64,000 nt of DNA from Moniliella sp. 'wahieum'. Its lineage: Eukaryota; Basidiomycota; Moniliellomycetes; Moniliellales; Moniliellaceae. Where the stretch lies: positions 285,669 to 349,668 of the forward strand of contig RSEE01000076.1 of the NCBI GenBank assembly GCA_003971905.1, given 5' to 3'. Within the stretch, counting starts at the first letter, position 1. Each line of letters begins with the position of its first letter. Positions 44,905 through 58,785 of the stretch are shown here, piece by piece. The notes below the pieces were generated by a model that saw only the letters and a list, made by a program, of their open reading frames with translations, had not been told where the DNA came from and did no database searches. The position numbers and the translations under genes are program-made.

Positions 44905-45650
44905 TCAATCGATCATCTTCGCTACCGCGGCCCGCAACCGCTGCTCAAAGACATCTTCCAAAAACTGGCCATTGGAGGCAAACCATTCGCCCAGATGGCC
45001 CAGCGCAAACGGTTGTTCGGCCTGCTTCAAAAGTGTTTTGCCCCCATTAGAAGTGCGCGCATACTTCATCCGGAGCGAATAGACAGGCGGGACGCAAATG
45101 GGTTTGCCCCCCTCTTTGGATGGAGGCAGCAAGGTAGGAGGCGGAGGGGCACGGCACTGACAGTCAAACGCTCGGTAAGAATGATTCCGTGCTGGGAAGC
45201 CCGGCGGCGCGCAACCAAAAGCGCATCGCGCTCGTACCAGGTAAGGAGCTGCTGTACGACTGCAGAGGCGATGTATACGCCGACTGCCAGCAGATTGGGC
45301 GTCTTCTTTTCGGCTAGGCTCAAGGGAGACAAGTAGGACCAAATGCTGACGCCGATTAGGAGAAAGGCAGAAAGGTAACCCAGAACGAGCTTCGTATCGC
45401 CAATAACATGGGAACCTGCCCAGGGGGCCTGAACCTGAGACGAGACTGATTCACTGTCGCCATCAGAGTCAGTGTCGCCGACGGTGGACCTGGGGTTCGA
45501 CGCGGGGGTCAAAGAGCCACTCCCGGGTGAGGTGGGCTGGGCGGCACCAGGCGCGCGGGACAAGATGCGCTCCACTGCCCCATCACAGGTGTACTTGAGG
45601 TCAGGGAGGCTGGAAACATCGACGAAGGTGGCCTCGGCGGTGTCGGCCAT
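44905..45650 (-). CDS. SPC2: Signal peptidase complex subunit 2 (one frameshift)
   Basis: A non-catalytic ER-membrane subunit of signal peptidase. The start is ATG at 45650 (MADTAEATFVDVSSLPDLKY). The family fold is visible: a short cytosolic lead, an acidic Ser-rich insert, two membrane spans (LVLGYLSAFLLIGVSIWSYL and LLAVGVYIASAVVQQLLTWY) and then a cytosolic domain with ERDALLVARRR, ILTERLTVS and YSLRMKYARTSNGGKTLL. A frame change near 45165, a missing C in GTGCCCCTC, joins the two halves. The stop is at 44905. It is divergent from the XPB gene across about 360 bp that includes a heptamer array. Confidence 0.85.
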
Positions 45651-46008
45651 AGCGCAGGAGACACAGCGGTAGGTGGCGAGGGTGCAGGCGCACACGAGAT
45701 GGGATGGGCAAGGGAGCTGGCTGGCTTCCACGTGAGCGTCCTGGAGGATGGTCGGTGACGGGTGATCATCGATCATCGGATGCCCACAAGCGGGCGGCCG
45801 CTTCAAATGGCCCAGACATTTGAACTGTTCAGGGGCAGCAATTGAACATTGAATGCTGAGTCAGCTGAGCTGAGCGCTGATGCACTGGTGGTGATTCTGC
45901 CACATTTCAGTCCAGGTTCGCCGCATCCCAGGCTGGACACAATGCTGGGCTGCTCGCCGCCATGGCCAAACTTCTCGAGCGCCACCGTTGCCACCGCCTC
46001 GCCTGAGA
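45651..46008. promoter_or_regulatory. Divergent promoter region between SPC2 and SSL2
   Basis: Two ATGs face away from each other across 358 bp. A GATCATC heptamer pair lies at 45764. No other element is assigned. Confidence 0.5.
45764..45777. repeat. Heptamer array, GATCATC type (short)
   Basis: GATCATC twice, containing TGATCA and ATCGAT palindromes; within the shared SPC2/SSL2 promoter region. Confidence 0.65.
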
Positions 46009-48540
<2,532 letters not shown>

Positions 48541-49102
48541 ACTAGTCCCCCCTCAAGTTTCGCCTTTCACACCTCATATCTATCAAGGTCATCCATCTGT
48601 TTCTCTTGTTCGTTCGCAGGCACCAAAATGATCACTGAAGGTTGATCAAAGCACGGTGCATTACCCCATCAGAAAAGTCGGGCGACGTGTGAGGGGGGAG
48701 ATGAGCATAGTGATGAAACTATAAATATACATGGTGGTGTTGGTGTTGAACGCTTTTGTGGCCGTTGAGGCACAGGGAGGGGGAAGGTGAGAATGGGAGC
48801 TAGATGAGAGTTGGATGGAGAGAGGGCCAAAGTGTTGAACAAAAATGCAAGACGTTGAGTTATTACATGGTCGTGTCGTATCACCGGGGGGAGCCGGAGA
48901 AGCATGGGAGAAAAAGCGGGTCCGTGCCAAATGTTGGGGGAATCTAGGCGGGCGGGCAAGGAAGAGGGCATGGAGGATGCAAGGTGGGGCGGGCACGTGT
49001 TGGAGGCTCGGAGCATGGGATAGGATACAGCGCTTGTTGGAGACGCTTGTCCCTTGGCAGGACCGGTCGAAGCAGAGGGACACTTGGTGGAAGAGCATAG
49101 GA
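48541..49102. other. Convergent spacer between SSL2 and MTHFR
   Basis: Facing 3' ends; minus-strand ORFs of about 145 codons here are Ser/His-rich and lack motifs. Confidence 0.5.
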
Positions 49103-50961
49103 TCAAGCTTGGGTGCTAGCCGAAGAGGGCTCCTCAGTACCAGATGGGCTCAGCTCGAGCAAAGGCAGATTGTCCTTTTGGGCGAGATCAAAGAAGGGCT
49201 GGAAGATGGCATCTTTCGCCTTGTAGTCGTTGTACACAATGTTAACGAGGAAAAGATCGTCAAACGTTTCCTGTACCGCCTGACGTTCGGCCGATTGGGG
49301 GGGGTAGATCATCGCCCAGGCGCGGGCCAGTTGGTACGCCTCATCCTTCCACGCCAAAAACGAGATGCTCTCAACGATTGTTGGCTGCACATCTCGGCAT
49401 GGGGGAACACACCCCAAGTGACAGCATTGGGCGACTCGGAGTACACATTGGTGCGCATGTCACCCGCCTGGTTGACGGCGTGGTACGTAATCTGCGGATC
49501 GGCCTCGATCCGCGTCAAAAGGGCATCTAGCAGCGGAGCGCGAACAAAGAACTCGAGGTAGGCTTTCTGGTACACGTACCCCCCTTTGGGACCCCAGCCA
49601 AAGGTAGGGTCATCCGAACGCGCTCCATCGACCGAAGGCTGAGAGTTGATCGTGAGGAAGCCAAGTTGGTTGAGCTTAACGTGTTGTTCTGAAATGACCT
49701 TCGACTCCTTGGCGATCGCCGTCTCCGACCAAGGCAAGGCAGGAATCTTGCCCTGGCAAAAGTCGATAAAGACTCGCTGGATGTCAGCGTAAGACTTGGG
49801 GTGATTCCATGCCTTGAATGCCTTATCCCCCAGGAGAGGAAGTTGAATGCCATAGGCGTCAACATCGCCGTAGGCCGGTGAGCGAGCATCGCCCCAACGG
49901 CCGTTGGGAATTCGTCCCACGTTTCGGTCCGACTCACGTAGCTCTTGCTCGGTTGGCCCAGAAGATGGGGCGGATGCCTTCCTCACGCCGCTTGGGGGTC
50001 AGACTGGGTGTCCACGGGATGGGACGGATCTGGGCAACATCCGGAGCAAGCGAAAGATAGTCGAGCAGCATGCGAGGACCACGCTCCAAGTTCATGGTGT
50101 ACATGTGCAACGACGTGATGCCTAGGCCGGAGGCGACGATGTCTCGGCACATGTCACCTACCAATTTGTTCCAATCTCACGTACGGCTGCATCATCTTCT
50201 TTGACTTGCTCAAGAGCATCGTAGAAAATTGAGGTACCTTGGCCTGGAAGCGAGCCACGGCACGGGTAAACCCACCATAGTTCTGGATCGGCATGATGCC
50301 CGGCACAATGGGAACGGCAACCCCAGCTTTGCGCACAGCACCGACCAGCGCTTAAAGTGGCCACGTCGTAAAACATCTGAGTGAAAATGAAGTCGGCGCC
50401 AGCATCCACCTTGTCCTTGAGCCGTTGAAGCTCCTCCTCCTCGGATACATTGTCTCCGTAACCTTCGGGGAAACCGGCAACGGCAATGGAGAAGTAGTTG
50501 CCATGGGTTTGCGAATGTGACGCACAAGATCCTTGGCGTGCGAGAAACCACCGTTGGCCTCGCCATCCCATCGTCTCTTGCTGCCCTAGAGGCGGGTCAC
50601 ACGGAGAGCGAGAATATTGCGGCAACCGCAGCACGCGCCGAGTTAAGGGCGCGGTCAACATCGGCCAGGGGCATGTTGGTGCAAGTGAGGTGCATGCACG
50701 TCTCAAGCCCCATGTACGAATGGACGGTATCGACGAGCTGGAGAGTGAGGTCGTCACTGCCTTTGCGGAAGGTAATGTCGAAAACTCAGGGCCGAGCTGG
50801 CCCATGCGCTGGATACGGTCGTAGAGATTCTGCAGACCCTGGGGGGTGCGTGGCGGGAAATACTCAAAGGACCAGGCGATCCGATTCTCGCGCTGGGCAG
50901 CGGCAAGCTTGTCGGTGATGCGCCAGCTTGACGAGCCAGGAGGGGGCGATGTTGACAGCAT
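49103..50961 (-). CDS. MTHFR: Methylenetetrahydrofolate reductase, frameshifted
   Basis: A flavoprotein that reduces 5,10-methylene-THF to 5-methyl-THF for methionine synthesis. The start is ATG at 50961 (MLSTSPPPGSSSWRITDKL). The TIM barrel shows WSFEYFPPRTPQGLQNLYDR (the Glu of SFE is catalytic), GDPPLGQQETMGWRG, HGNYFSIAVAGFPEGYGDN and ADFIFTQMFYDV. It continues with VPIVPGIMPIQNYGGFTR and GLGITSLHMYTMNLERG. The C-terminal regulatory domain shows WDEFPNGRWGDARSPAYGD, FGWGPKGGYVYQKAYLEFF, NAVTWGVFPHAE and QPTIVESISFLAWKDEA. Several indels; two of them nearly cancel, leaving a 267-codon ORF whose middle (about 50780-50560) is translated out of frame. The stop is at 49103. Confidence 0.93.
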
Positions 50962-51481
50962 GGCAAGACGTGGCGGGGGTGGGGGGGGGGCGATGGTGAT
51001 GGTGATGGCAGAGAGATGGAAACAGGGGTGTGTCTACGTACGAGGAAAAAGCGGCAGCGGCAAACAACATCCCGCCCTGGGCAGAGGGCAGCAGCGCGGA
51101 GAAAAGGGAGGCTGCCACCGCCTCGGCCGCATTTGACACTGACGCCGTGCTGGGTATTTCAATCAGCCATCATTGCCGGCGCCCCGCCCGGCACGTGCCC
51201 CGCGCACGGCGCCAGTCTCCCCCCATCTCCGCCTCCTTGGACTATCAATTCCGCCCCAACCAGCCGGCCCGGCTGCGAATATCAATCATCGCGCTGTCTT
51301 CACAAGTCGCCCCTGGGGCTGGCCTATCCCAGATTCGCCAGGAGATGGCCAGGCGGGATGCTATCTCCCCTGCAGGTTTTCTCCCGCTGCTCTCATCCAA
51401 CCGACCTCAGGTCTGAGCCTGTGCTACAACGGACATACATAGCATGAACCAACAACACCTGCTGCACACCGTGCGTGCGTA
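50962..51481. other. Intergenic spacer between GRX4 and MTHFR
   Basis: It holds the MTHFR promoter and the 3' end of GRX4. GATGGTGATGGTGATGG trinucleotide repetition lies at 50991-51007. The plus-strand ORFs are shadows. Confidence 0.45.
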
Positions 51482-52308
51482 TCATGCCGCGTTGATCAGC
51501 TCTTGGAACTCGCCCGACTCGACCGATTCCTGGATACCATCAATCATCCCAGTTAGTATGCGCATCCGGAAGTAAGGATCAGTGTATGGAACACATACCT
51601 TGAGAATGTCCAGCCCACCAATCAACTCGCCACCGACAATGATCTGAGGGAAGGTAGGCCAGTCGTTTAGCTTCTTCATCCCTTGCCGCACACCCTCGTC
51701 TTGCAGGATATCATAGTAATCAAACTCAACCCCCTGCTGGCGGAGAAGAGCGACCGTCTTTTGGCTAAACCCACAACGCGGGGCATCGGGGCTACCCTTC
51801 ATGAAGAGGACGACCTTGCCCTTGTTCATCAAGGCCTTGCACCGCTCCTCGATCTCTTCCTCCGTCTCCTCTCGGGGCTCCTCCTCGTCCGCTGCCGGGG
51901 TGTACGCGCCTCCTGCCGACGCTGGCGTCGCAGAGGTCGAAGCAGATGCTGCCGGTCCAGCAGCGTGTTGCGCCAAGGCCTCATTCAGCGCCTGCGCGTT
52001 GGCACCGGAAATGCGGCTGAGCAACGTGTGGCCGCGAAGCAAGACATAACAAGGAACAGATTCAATGTCAAAGCTGTCGCTTACATCCGGCTGGGCCTCA
52101 GCCTCAACGTTGAGGAAGGCTACTTTCGGATACTTGGCCGCCAGCTGGGCCACCACTTCGTTCATCGCCTTGCATGGCTCCGCCACGGGGCCCAAAAGTT
52201 GAGTAGTGTGACCCGTGACAAGTCGGCCGTCATGATGCTGGTAAAGTGATCGGGGCCGGTAACGTCGACCGGCACGCCGGGGGTTAGAGCAGGAGCGGTG
52301 GAGGACAT
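51482..52308 (-). CDS. GRX4: Monothiol glutaredoxin Grx3/4 type (thioredoxin-glutaredoxin)
   Basis: A cytosolic/nuclear protein that binds a [2Fe-2S] cluster with glutathione and signals iron status. The start is ATG at 52308 (MSSTAPALTPGVPVDVTG). The N-terminal thioredoxin-like domain contains LLNFWAPWAEPCKAMNEVV, with the degenerate WAxxC site. A Pro/Ala/Glu linker leads to the glutaredoxin domain with KGSPDAPRCGFSQKTV (CGFS active site), DWPTFPQIIVGGELIGGLDI. An intron at 51598-51530 (GTATGT donor, CTAAC branch) precedes the last exon, ESVESGEFQELINAA. One frame break near 52190 is fixed by a missing G in GTGGCGG. The intron is 69 nt with no stop in frame. Confidence 0.95.
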
Positions 52309-52523
52309 CGTAAGGGGAATCGCCCGAAGAACGTGACACAGGGGTGAAAAAAATGCCCTGGAGGTAGTACAGGAGGTGGTAGCGGCGGGGGTAGCTGTGG
52401 CAGACCGCAACCAGTTGAAACCCGCGCGACGCTATGGGCTGACGCCATCCATTCTGTCACATTCTTTCCTCGGCGACGACCAAGACCGGCGCAGTGCGGA
52501 TAACCCTACCGCTATTATTAATG

Positions 52524-52540
52524 AGATCTGAGATCTGAGA
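52524..52540. repeat. Heptamer palindrome array, AGATCT type
   Basis: AGATCTG, AGATCTG, AGA; core AGATCT is a palindrome. Confidence 0.78.
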
Positions 52541-52771
52541 GTCATGGGGTGCGTCCACGGTGACCGTCACCCCTTGCTCTCCTCGGCCTCCCCCTTATCC
52601 AGTAGCTTGGGAATTCAATATGCACCGAGGCCGCCACCAATAAGGCACAGGCTCCCAGATGTATGATCAACTGACCCACCAGACCCTCCTACAGCTTGCC
52701 TCAACCCTGAACGTGTAACTCTTGCGGAGCGGAAATTGTTTGCCGATCAAAATAATCGGATCGATGAAATA

Positions 52772-52794
52772 ATCGATCATCGATCGATGGATCG
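52772..52794. repeat. Heptamer palindrome array, ATCGAT type
   Basis: Two ATCGATC units with further GATC and ATCG pieces on both sides. Confidence 0.75.
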
Positions 52795-53391
52795 TTTTGA
52801 TCACAGTCGCATCTGGCGCTTTAACAATGCCTTGCTGATGCTATCAGCGCTTAGCCTGAGCTCTGGTGTGGGGCACAGTTGCAGTGTGTCCTGAGTTGGC
52901 CATTATTCTTCCGTGCACTGACTGATATACCACTAGCTTGTTGCGCGTTACAAGGCTGCTACCGTTAGGCCGGCTATCCAGGCCCGAGATAAAAAACACT
53001 GCGAAAGCAACTGTTATGCTAGGGTACCCCTCTGCATCATGCTCCTCAAAAGTCGGTGTCGGAGCGGCTCACAGTTGGATGAAAGAAGCGTTCCGCTTGC
53101 AGGCTGTGCAAATCCTCTCCTCGCTGATGCATCTCGCCCTTCTCCATCCCCTGTTGTCTCCAGCCATTCAGCATGGCCGGAAACATGTGTCTAGCTGCAT
53201 TGCCTTGTCCTAGTTTGTCGGAAGGCTACGCGCCGATGAGACTCATCCAGTAGGCTCATTTGTGTTCAAGTCGTACGAGCACCCGTGCCGCCTCAGGCCG
53301 CCCCCTTCAAGATTGAAGCAACAATTCACCACCAAAACCACTGTAAAGCAGAAAGAATTGGTATAGATTTTGGGTATACGCTCCTGCGGTA

Positions 53392-54448
53392 CTACCCATC
53401 CCATTGGCCCACCTCGACGTCACAAATCCTCTCGAAGAATTTTTCGCTCGTCGGCCCCGTTTTAACCAAATAGGGCAGCAAGGCCCAAGCCTCGTTCAGT
53501 TGTTTGCGATTCCTCTCTCCGCCCTCAGTGGAGGATTGAGGGGCATCTAGGTCTGAAAGTGACCCTAAGCTGAGAGACACAATGGTAGAGCCGGTTAGGG
53601 CGGGAGGTCCGGCCAAGGTACCAGGTTTCCGTGGAGTAAGCTGGTCCAAAGTGCTTTGTAGGTCGGCGGTGCTCACGGAATATTGGCAAGTGAGTGAGGC
53701 CATGCCACGAACTAAAACGAGTTGGCGGCCCCCGAAAGACGAATACAGTTAGTTGCATGAGCGGGGCAAGGGAAAAGATACGTACCGAAAGCGTCCATGG
53801 TCCAAGTCCCCCACATGCCTTCCTGGAATGCAAACTCAAACCCCTGTTGAGCAGAAGCATCGAGAAGCAGCTGACGTGCCCGGGTGTCAATCTTCCGCAT
53901 ACGCTCCACAAATGAGTGCAAAGTCAGAAGTATTTCAAGAAGAGTGTCCAGTGCAGTCTCCCGGTCGCCAAGCGCGGTTGCTAAGTGGTGTTCCTTGGCG
54001 CGAACAAGGGAAGGGTCATTCGACTGGTGGGAGGTGCGCATCGAAGGCACCAGACGCTCCACTTCTTCATCCGCTTGGGAATACGCCGACACAGCTTTGA
54101 GCCCATCCAGGGTCAGCATCTCCTCCCATTGCTCACGCCACTTCCGATGGTCGAGTAGCAACGAGCGCAAGGTGCGGTGAAACGTAATTTCCTTGTGACG
54201 GGGAAGAAGAGCATCCTGACCGGTGGGGTAGGTTGAGGCGCTGGGCTGCCGCCGCGGGCGCCACCAGAGGAAGGAGCAGCGGGACCCAAGGCAGGTGCGC
54301 CAAACGAGGCAAGCGTGACGGGTGCAGGGGATCCACCGCGGGCACGCGGGGAGGAACCCTTCCTCAAAGGAGATGGAGATGTGGGCGCGCTGGCTGCACC
54401 GGGGCTAAAGGAAAAGGGGCGAGGCGTGGCAGGAGAAGAGGGTGGCAT
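53392..54448 (-). CDS. Hypothetical protein with helical region, unidentified
   Basis: Exons run from about 54448 to 53786 and from 53711 to 53392, with a GTACGT donor and a TTTTAG acceptor. The N-terminus is Ser/Pro-rich (SPRARGGSPAPVTLASFG). A helical middle with KWREQWEEMLTLDGLKA, ALDTLLEILLTLHSFVERMR and QGFEFAFQEGMWGTWTMDAF crosses the splice into VRGMASLTCQYSVS. It looks like a conserved globular protein, but I cannot name the family. One missing T near 54182 breaks the frame. An alternative first exon may begin at an ATG near 54474. Confidence 0.6.
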
Positions 54449-54902
54449 GGGAAGGGAGGAGGATGCCTTACCTGGACATGGCTTGTGGATGGGCCAAAAA
54501 ATGGTAATGAGATCACGAGAGCACGATTCCGCCCGCAGTTCCGCTGTTTGGCAGACCTAATGGTGAAGCTGGTGAAGGCCCAACCAGAACCAGGCAGCAG
54601 TGTTGCTTGGTTTGGCCCAGCGCTGCGCGAGTTGGGCGGGCTCGACAGGCCCGGCCCCTTCCATCCATACCATATGACAAGGTTGGTATAGTCCCCCTGC
54701 TCTTTATCGCCCTGACTGGTCCACAGGAGCTCCGCTTTTAAAGCGAATATATGGGCGCAAGTCCAAGATTTTGTCTATTAGTAAGTATAGTGTTTTGATA
54801 TAGTACAAAACGGTGTGTCTTTATAGGAAAGGCATTGTAGGTTTTTTTATAAGCCACACACAGTTGCGCACAACCTAAGAGCCGAAGCGTGCGAACCATT
54901 CG
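54449..54902. other. Spacer between two minus-strand genes
   Basis: AT-rich towards 54730-54860 with TATAGT/GTATAGT motifs; likely 3' UTR of the upstream gene plus the promoter of the 53.4-kb gene. Confidence 0.45.
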
Positions 54903-57221
54903 TTAGGGACGGGGCCGGAGGGATTGGTTCCAAAAGCCTCGATGAACTTGCGGGTTGGAGTGCTGGGTGGAGTTGCGATGCCGAGATGGTACGAATGGAC
55001 GAGGAGGGGTACTTCCTCTTTGGCCATGCCCGATCATGTGAGCGGGCAAGGATCCCACGGTAAATACGGTGTCGGGGCTTAACTCGGGATCGCGCTCCCA
55101 AGGGACCCGCGATGACTGGGTGGGAACATTGGGCGCGTCGGAACGCACGTCACTGATCTGTTGATTGTGGTGGGGCCATGCAAGAGGTCCCAAAAAAGAG
55201 TAAGGGTCCTCCTGTTGCATCGGATCCTGCGCTGGCCACTGTAGGTGGGCATTGACCGCCAACATGGGGACCATGCGCTCCTCCCCAATAGGAAGTGACG
55301 TCTTGGGCTGAACTGGCTCGTGGTAGCGATGGTCTCTGCGCGTTGTCTTGCGGAAACCTATACGCGAAGCGTTGCAGTTCAAAGGAATATCAATCGCCCA
55401 CTGTCGGTTTTAGTAGGTCGGAGGTCGGGCTTGAGGGCTCGGTGAGCGAGACCTTGTGGGGATGGTGTAATGTTGAGGGGACGGAGCGGCTCGTTGGAAA
55501 GGGAACTTCCTCATTCACATTGACGGAGGCATTGGGTTCGTTGAGGTGATTGGGGGATGGGATGGGAACATTGATACCTTTGGGCCGCAGGAGATCACCA
55601 TCTGGCTCTTCGATATTTCCCACCCCTTCGTCATCATCCCATTCAAATTCGATAAAGGGATCAATATCGTTCATCATGGAGAAAGAGAGTTCGTTGTCGT
55701 CTTCGTCCTGGCCAACGGAAAGCGGTTCGTCGTCATCACCACTGGAATTCCCGGAGCACCAATCATCTTCTTCCTGAACAATCTGGGGCAACGTTGTTCT
55801 CCTTCCGCTCGGGTGACTGCTGGCATCAGCGAGAAGGCTTTCAAACGTAGGCCAGCGTTGCGGCGCCTTAAACTTGAGCCCAGTTCCCATGGGAATGAAG
55901 CCAGGAGATGAACTCATGCGTGTTGTTTCGTTCCATTTTGTCAGCGTCGAACGAGTGGCTTTGGGAGGAGGGGCCCGGTTAGATAAGTTCGGTCAGTGAG
56001 ATCCCATGGTTTATTAGTCGTTGTCCCTGCTCCTACTTCCCTGTTGGAGTCGATCGGAGAGGTAAGGTAAATGTTATCTGCCACAACAGTCTCTGCCACT
56101 TGCTTGGTGTGCGTATCCTTCAATGGATGAGCAGTGCCCATGGGTGTAACTCCTGTGCCATCCAGAGTAAACATGGGAGAAAGGTACGGCGCTCCTTCAT
56201 AAACGCTGTCGTTCTGTTGAAGGACGTTAAAGAGGCGGGTTGGTCATGGTCCGCTTTCTCAATTGCATGAGCCCACTCGGCTTCGTACTCCGTAGCCAAT
56301 TGATCCAGACGAGTTTGGAACGTAGTTGGATGTGTGAGAAATGGGCATTGACAGCGACGGATCCTTGTTGCACCACCATCTCCGGTCCAAGCCCACTGCC
56401 TGAACTGCGAGGGGCAAAGGAAAGTCGCGGCCGTAGCTCGACTGCAATCCCAGACTCCATTACGGAGGAGGGGTGTAAACGCGGGAATGTGGCGATCCCG
56501 ACGTTGCTTTTTCGAGCTGGAACCACTAGTAATAGAAGAAGGCGACAATCCACATCCTTGAAGAAAGGGGGGTATGTTCAGAGTGGGTTGGGGTACCGGG
56601 GGTAGGAGTGGGCTGCCTCGCTCAGACGAGGAAGGAGTGGGTAGAAAGGAAGTGGGCGGGATGCACACTTGGTAGATAGAGGAGTACCAACTCGACCTGC
56701 GTGCTTTCTCGATCCCTTGCCTGTTCAGAGCCGAGGAGAAGACCCAGACATTTTCGTGCCTGGCTGAAGCACATTCCCCTTCTTCGGTCTTCGCCGTGTG
56801 CGGGGCATGACGAGAGTTTTGGGCTGTGGTGTAGACATACGTTTTGCACAGCTGACATCCATGCCACATCTGCTCGGACCCTCCGAGCTGCATGCAGACT
56901 GAGGGAAAGCAAAGTGGGGAACCGCTGCACATTAGAATGCGCAGGTGGGAGCGGAAGAAGACCGAGAACGTCAGCTTCATTCCGTTGTGTTTGTACACAC
57001 CGACAAAAACTCCACCCCAGGAGAGAGGGTTGAAAATGAGAAAGAGCGCCATAACGTACCACTGACATGCTCATCATCTTGAACCGCTCAGCCCGCAAGC
57101 GATCTGCTGTTCTGGCAGCAGCATCAACGGCCAGGCCCACCAGTTTGAGTTGAATGTTGAGGCACAAGCACGACGCGCTGTGGGAAGAGTGCGTATGATC
57201 ATGTCGCCACTCGGTTGTCAT
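54903..57221 (-). CDS. Unidentified multi-exon gene, acidic and disordered in its second half
   Basis: The start is probably near 57221 (MTTEWRHDHTHSSHSASCL, then LNIQLKLVGLAVDAAAR). An intron follows GTACGT near 57056; other joints are unresolved. Later parts read KKQRRDRHIPAFTPLL (about 56500), TTFQTRLDQLATEYEAEWAH (about 56310), YLSPMFTLDGTGVTPMGTA (about 56170) and an acidic stretch EEDDWCSGNSSGDDDEPL (about 55760). The C-terminus ends at 54903. No catalytic or DNA-binding motif is visible. It may be two genes. Confidence 0.45.
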
Positions 57222-57868
57222 GGAGTGAGAGTCGCGAGAGAAACGGATGTGGTGGTGCAGGAGAGTGAAGGATAACTTAAGGATTATTCGAAGAGAGAAT
57301 GTATAAAAGTCTTGTCAGACTGGTATACACGGTCTTCTGTCAAAGAGTTATAGTAAGTGTGGGCCGGCGAGGGGACGGAGATAGTTGAACAGTATTGTTG
57401 CATATTGCATACTTGTTTTCTCTTGCTTCTAGACGCCCGCAGCACCTACCATGTCTTGCATGAGTCACTACCTCCTAGTCATGCAGTGCCCGCCAACAAC
57501 GACAGTATCGCAGCTTAATAGAGGCCTGTGTATTTGATCGGAGACCCGCCTATAGGGGATGGAGACATCCATTGGCATTATCGACCAACGTTGAAAGAGC
57601 ACGTTGAATCGCGGTGGCAGGTACACTATTTGTCGAGTTCATCATAAGCGCTAAGCATCATTCAACGTTCATCGAGTTCATCGTTCACATCGACGTCGTT
57701 CATCGATCAACCTCTTCTCTCGCCTCCCCGCTTTCGCCCGAAGCTCGAAGGATCTCCGAGTCGTGTGGTTTGTGAGTAGCTTCATGCATCACGCCAACAA
57801 CAGTGTGGGGTAGACTGGAGTAGTGCGGGAGGTCATATCAGCCAACCCTATACCTCGCTGGGAACATT

Positions 57869-57892
57869 ATGCGTTACGCGTTACGCGTTAAT
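57869..57892. repeat. Heptamer palindrome array, ACGCGT type
   Basis: ATGCGTT, ACGCGTT, ACGCGTT, in register. Confidence 0.85.
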
Positions 57893-58027
57893 ACGCTTCG
57901 TGACTCTCGTATAACTTTATGATTGTGCTTTTATCGTACTAGAGTGAAGCCGAGACGGTGGCGGGTGGCTGGGTCATGTCATGAAATATGCACCTGGGCG
58001 GTGAAGAGTTGTGGCGCCTGGACGCGT

Positions 58028-58065
58028 GGGGGTTGGGGGGGCAGGCAATCACCCCCCCAACCCCC
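58028..58065. repeat. Perfect 14-bp G-rich inverted repeat, 10-nt loop
   Basis: Five G, two T and seven G at 58028-58041 are matched by seven C, two A and five C at 58052-58065. Either strand could form a very stable hairpin; the G arm could also join a G-quadruplex. Confidence 0.88.
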
Positions 58066-58785
58066 CAACACTTGTGGAAGACTGAGTACTGTGATGAAGC
58101 AATTGATAAGAGACGAGGGGATAAGACGGAGGGAGATTTGTTGAGACGGACGAGACACACACAGGCCAAGAACAAGGCTGTGTGAGTTGTACCTGTCGCA
58201 AACCACTCATGCAACTCATACATCGTGTGTGCGTGGCATGTCGGTGCACCCCACCTAAAAAGGGCCGAGAATGACGAAAAGAGAGGAAGAAGAAGTGAGC
58301 CCCTGCTACCACGCACCCGCTGATAACCCTGGCACTGGAGACTATACGTTGGTTCGATTGGTAGGTAAATCACATGTCACATCTTGAGATAGGGAGAGAG
58401 GGGGGGGGGGGTTGAGCGAGGTCGAGGCAACACGCCAACCTGCATGGGTGGGCACGATACGGGAGTGTTGGAAGAGGGTGATTAATGGTTTGGGGGGGGG
58501 GAATATAACTTTTGCTGCCCACTGCGCAAGCAGCCTCCAAAGGAAGAATCGAACACGGAGGAGAGGGCCGCATGCGCTCGCATGCCACTGCCCGCTCCAT
58601 GCGAGCTCAACACAAGTATAGGCGCATGCGGCGTACAGGGCACATCCAGTGACTATAGTATCGATGATCATAGTAATAAAGCGGGAGGGGGAGGGGTGGT
58701 GGGGAGGGAATTCTGACCCAGACCCAGACCAAGGGAGCCAAGACCAAAAGGAACGTCACAGTGACGCGCCAGCTGGACTATAGCT

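Larger units (their letters stand above)
52309..53391. other. Intergenic region upstream of GRX4
   Basis: No gene recognised. It carries heptamer arrays at 52524 and 52772; the first lies about 215 bp upstream of the GRX4 start. Confidence 0.5.
57222..58785. other. Intergenic region, 1.6 kb, with two structured repeats
   Basis: AT-richer DNA with ATCG/TTCATCG repetition (57660-57710), a heptamer array at 57869 and a G-rich inverted repeat at 58028. No gene recognised. Confidence 0.5.

Noticed and set aside
54903-57221. Possible mating-type homeodomain gene
   Set aside because: KKQRRDRHIPAFTPLL recalled fungal homeodomain flanks, but there is no WFxN recognition helix in any frame, so the idea was dropped.
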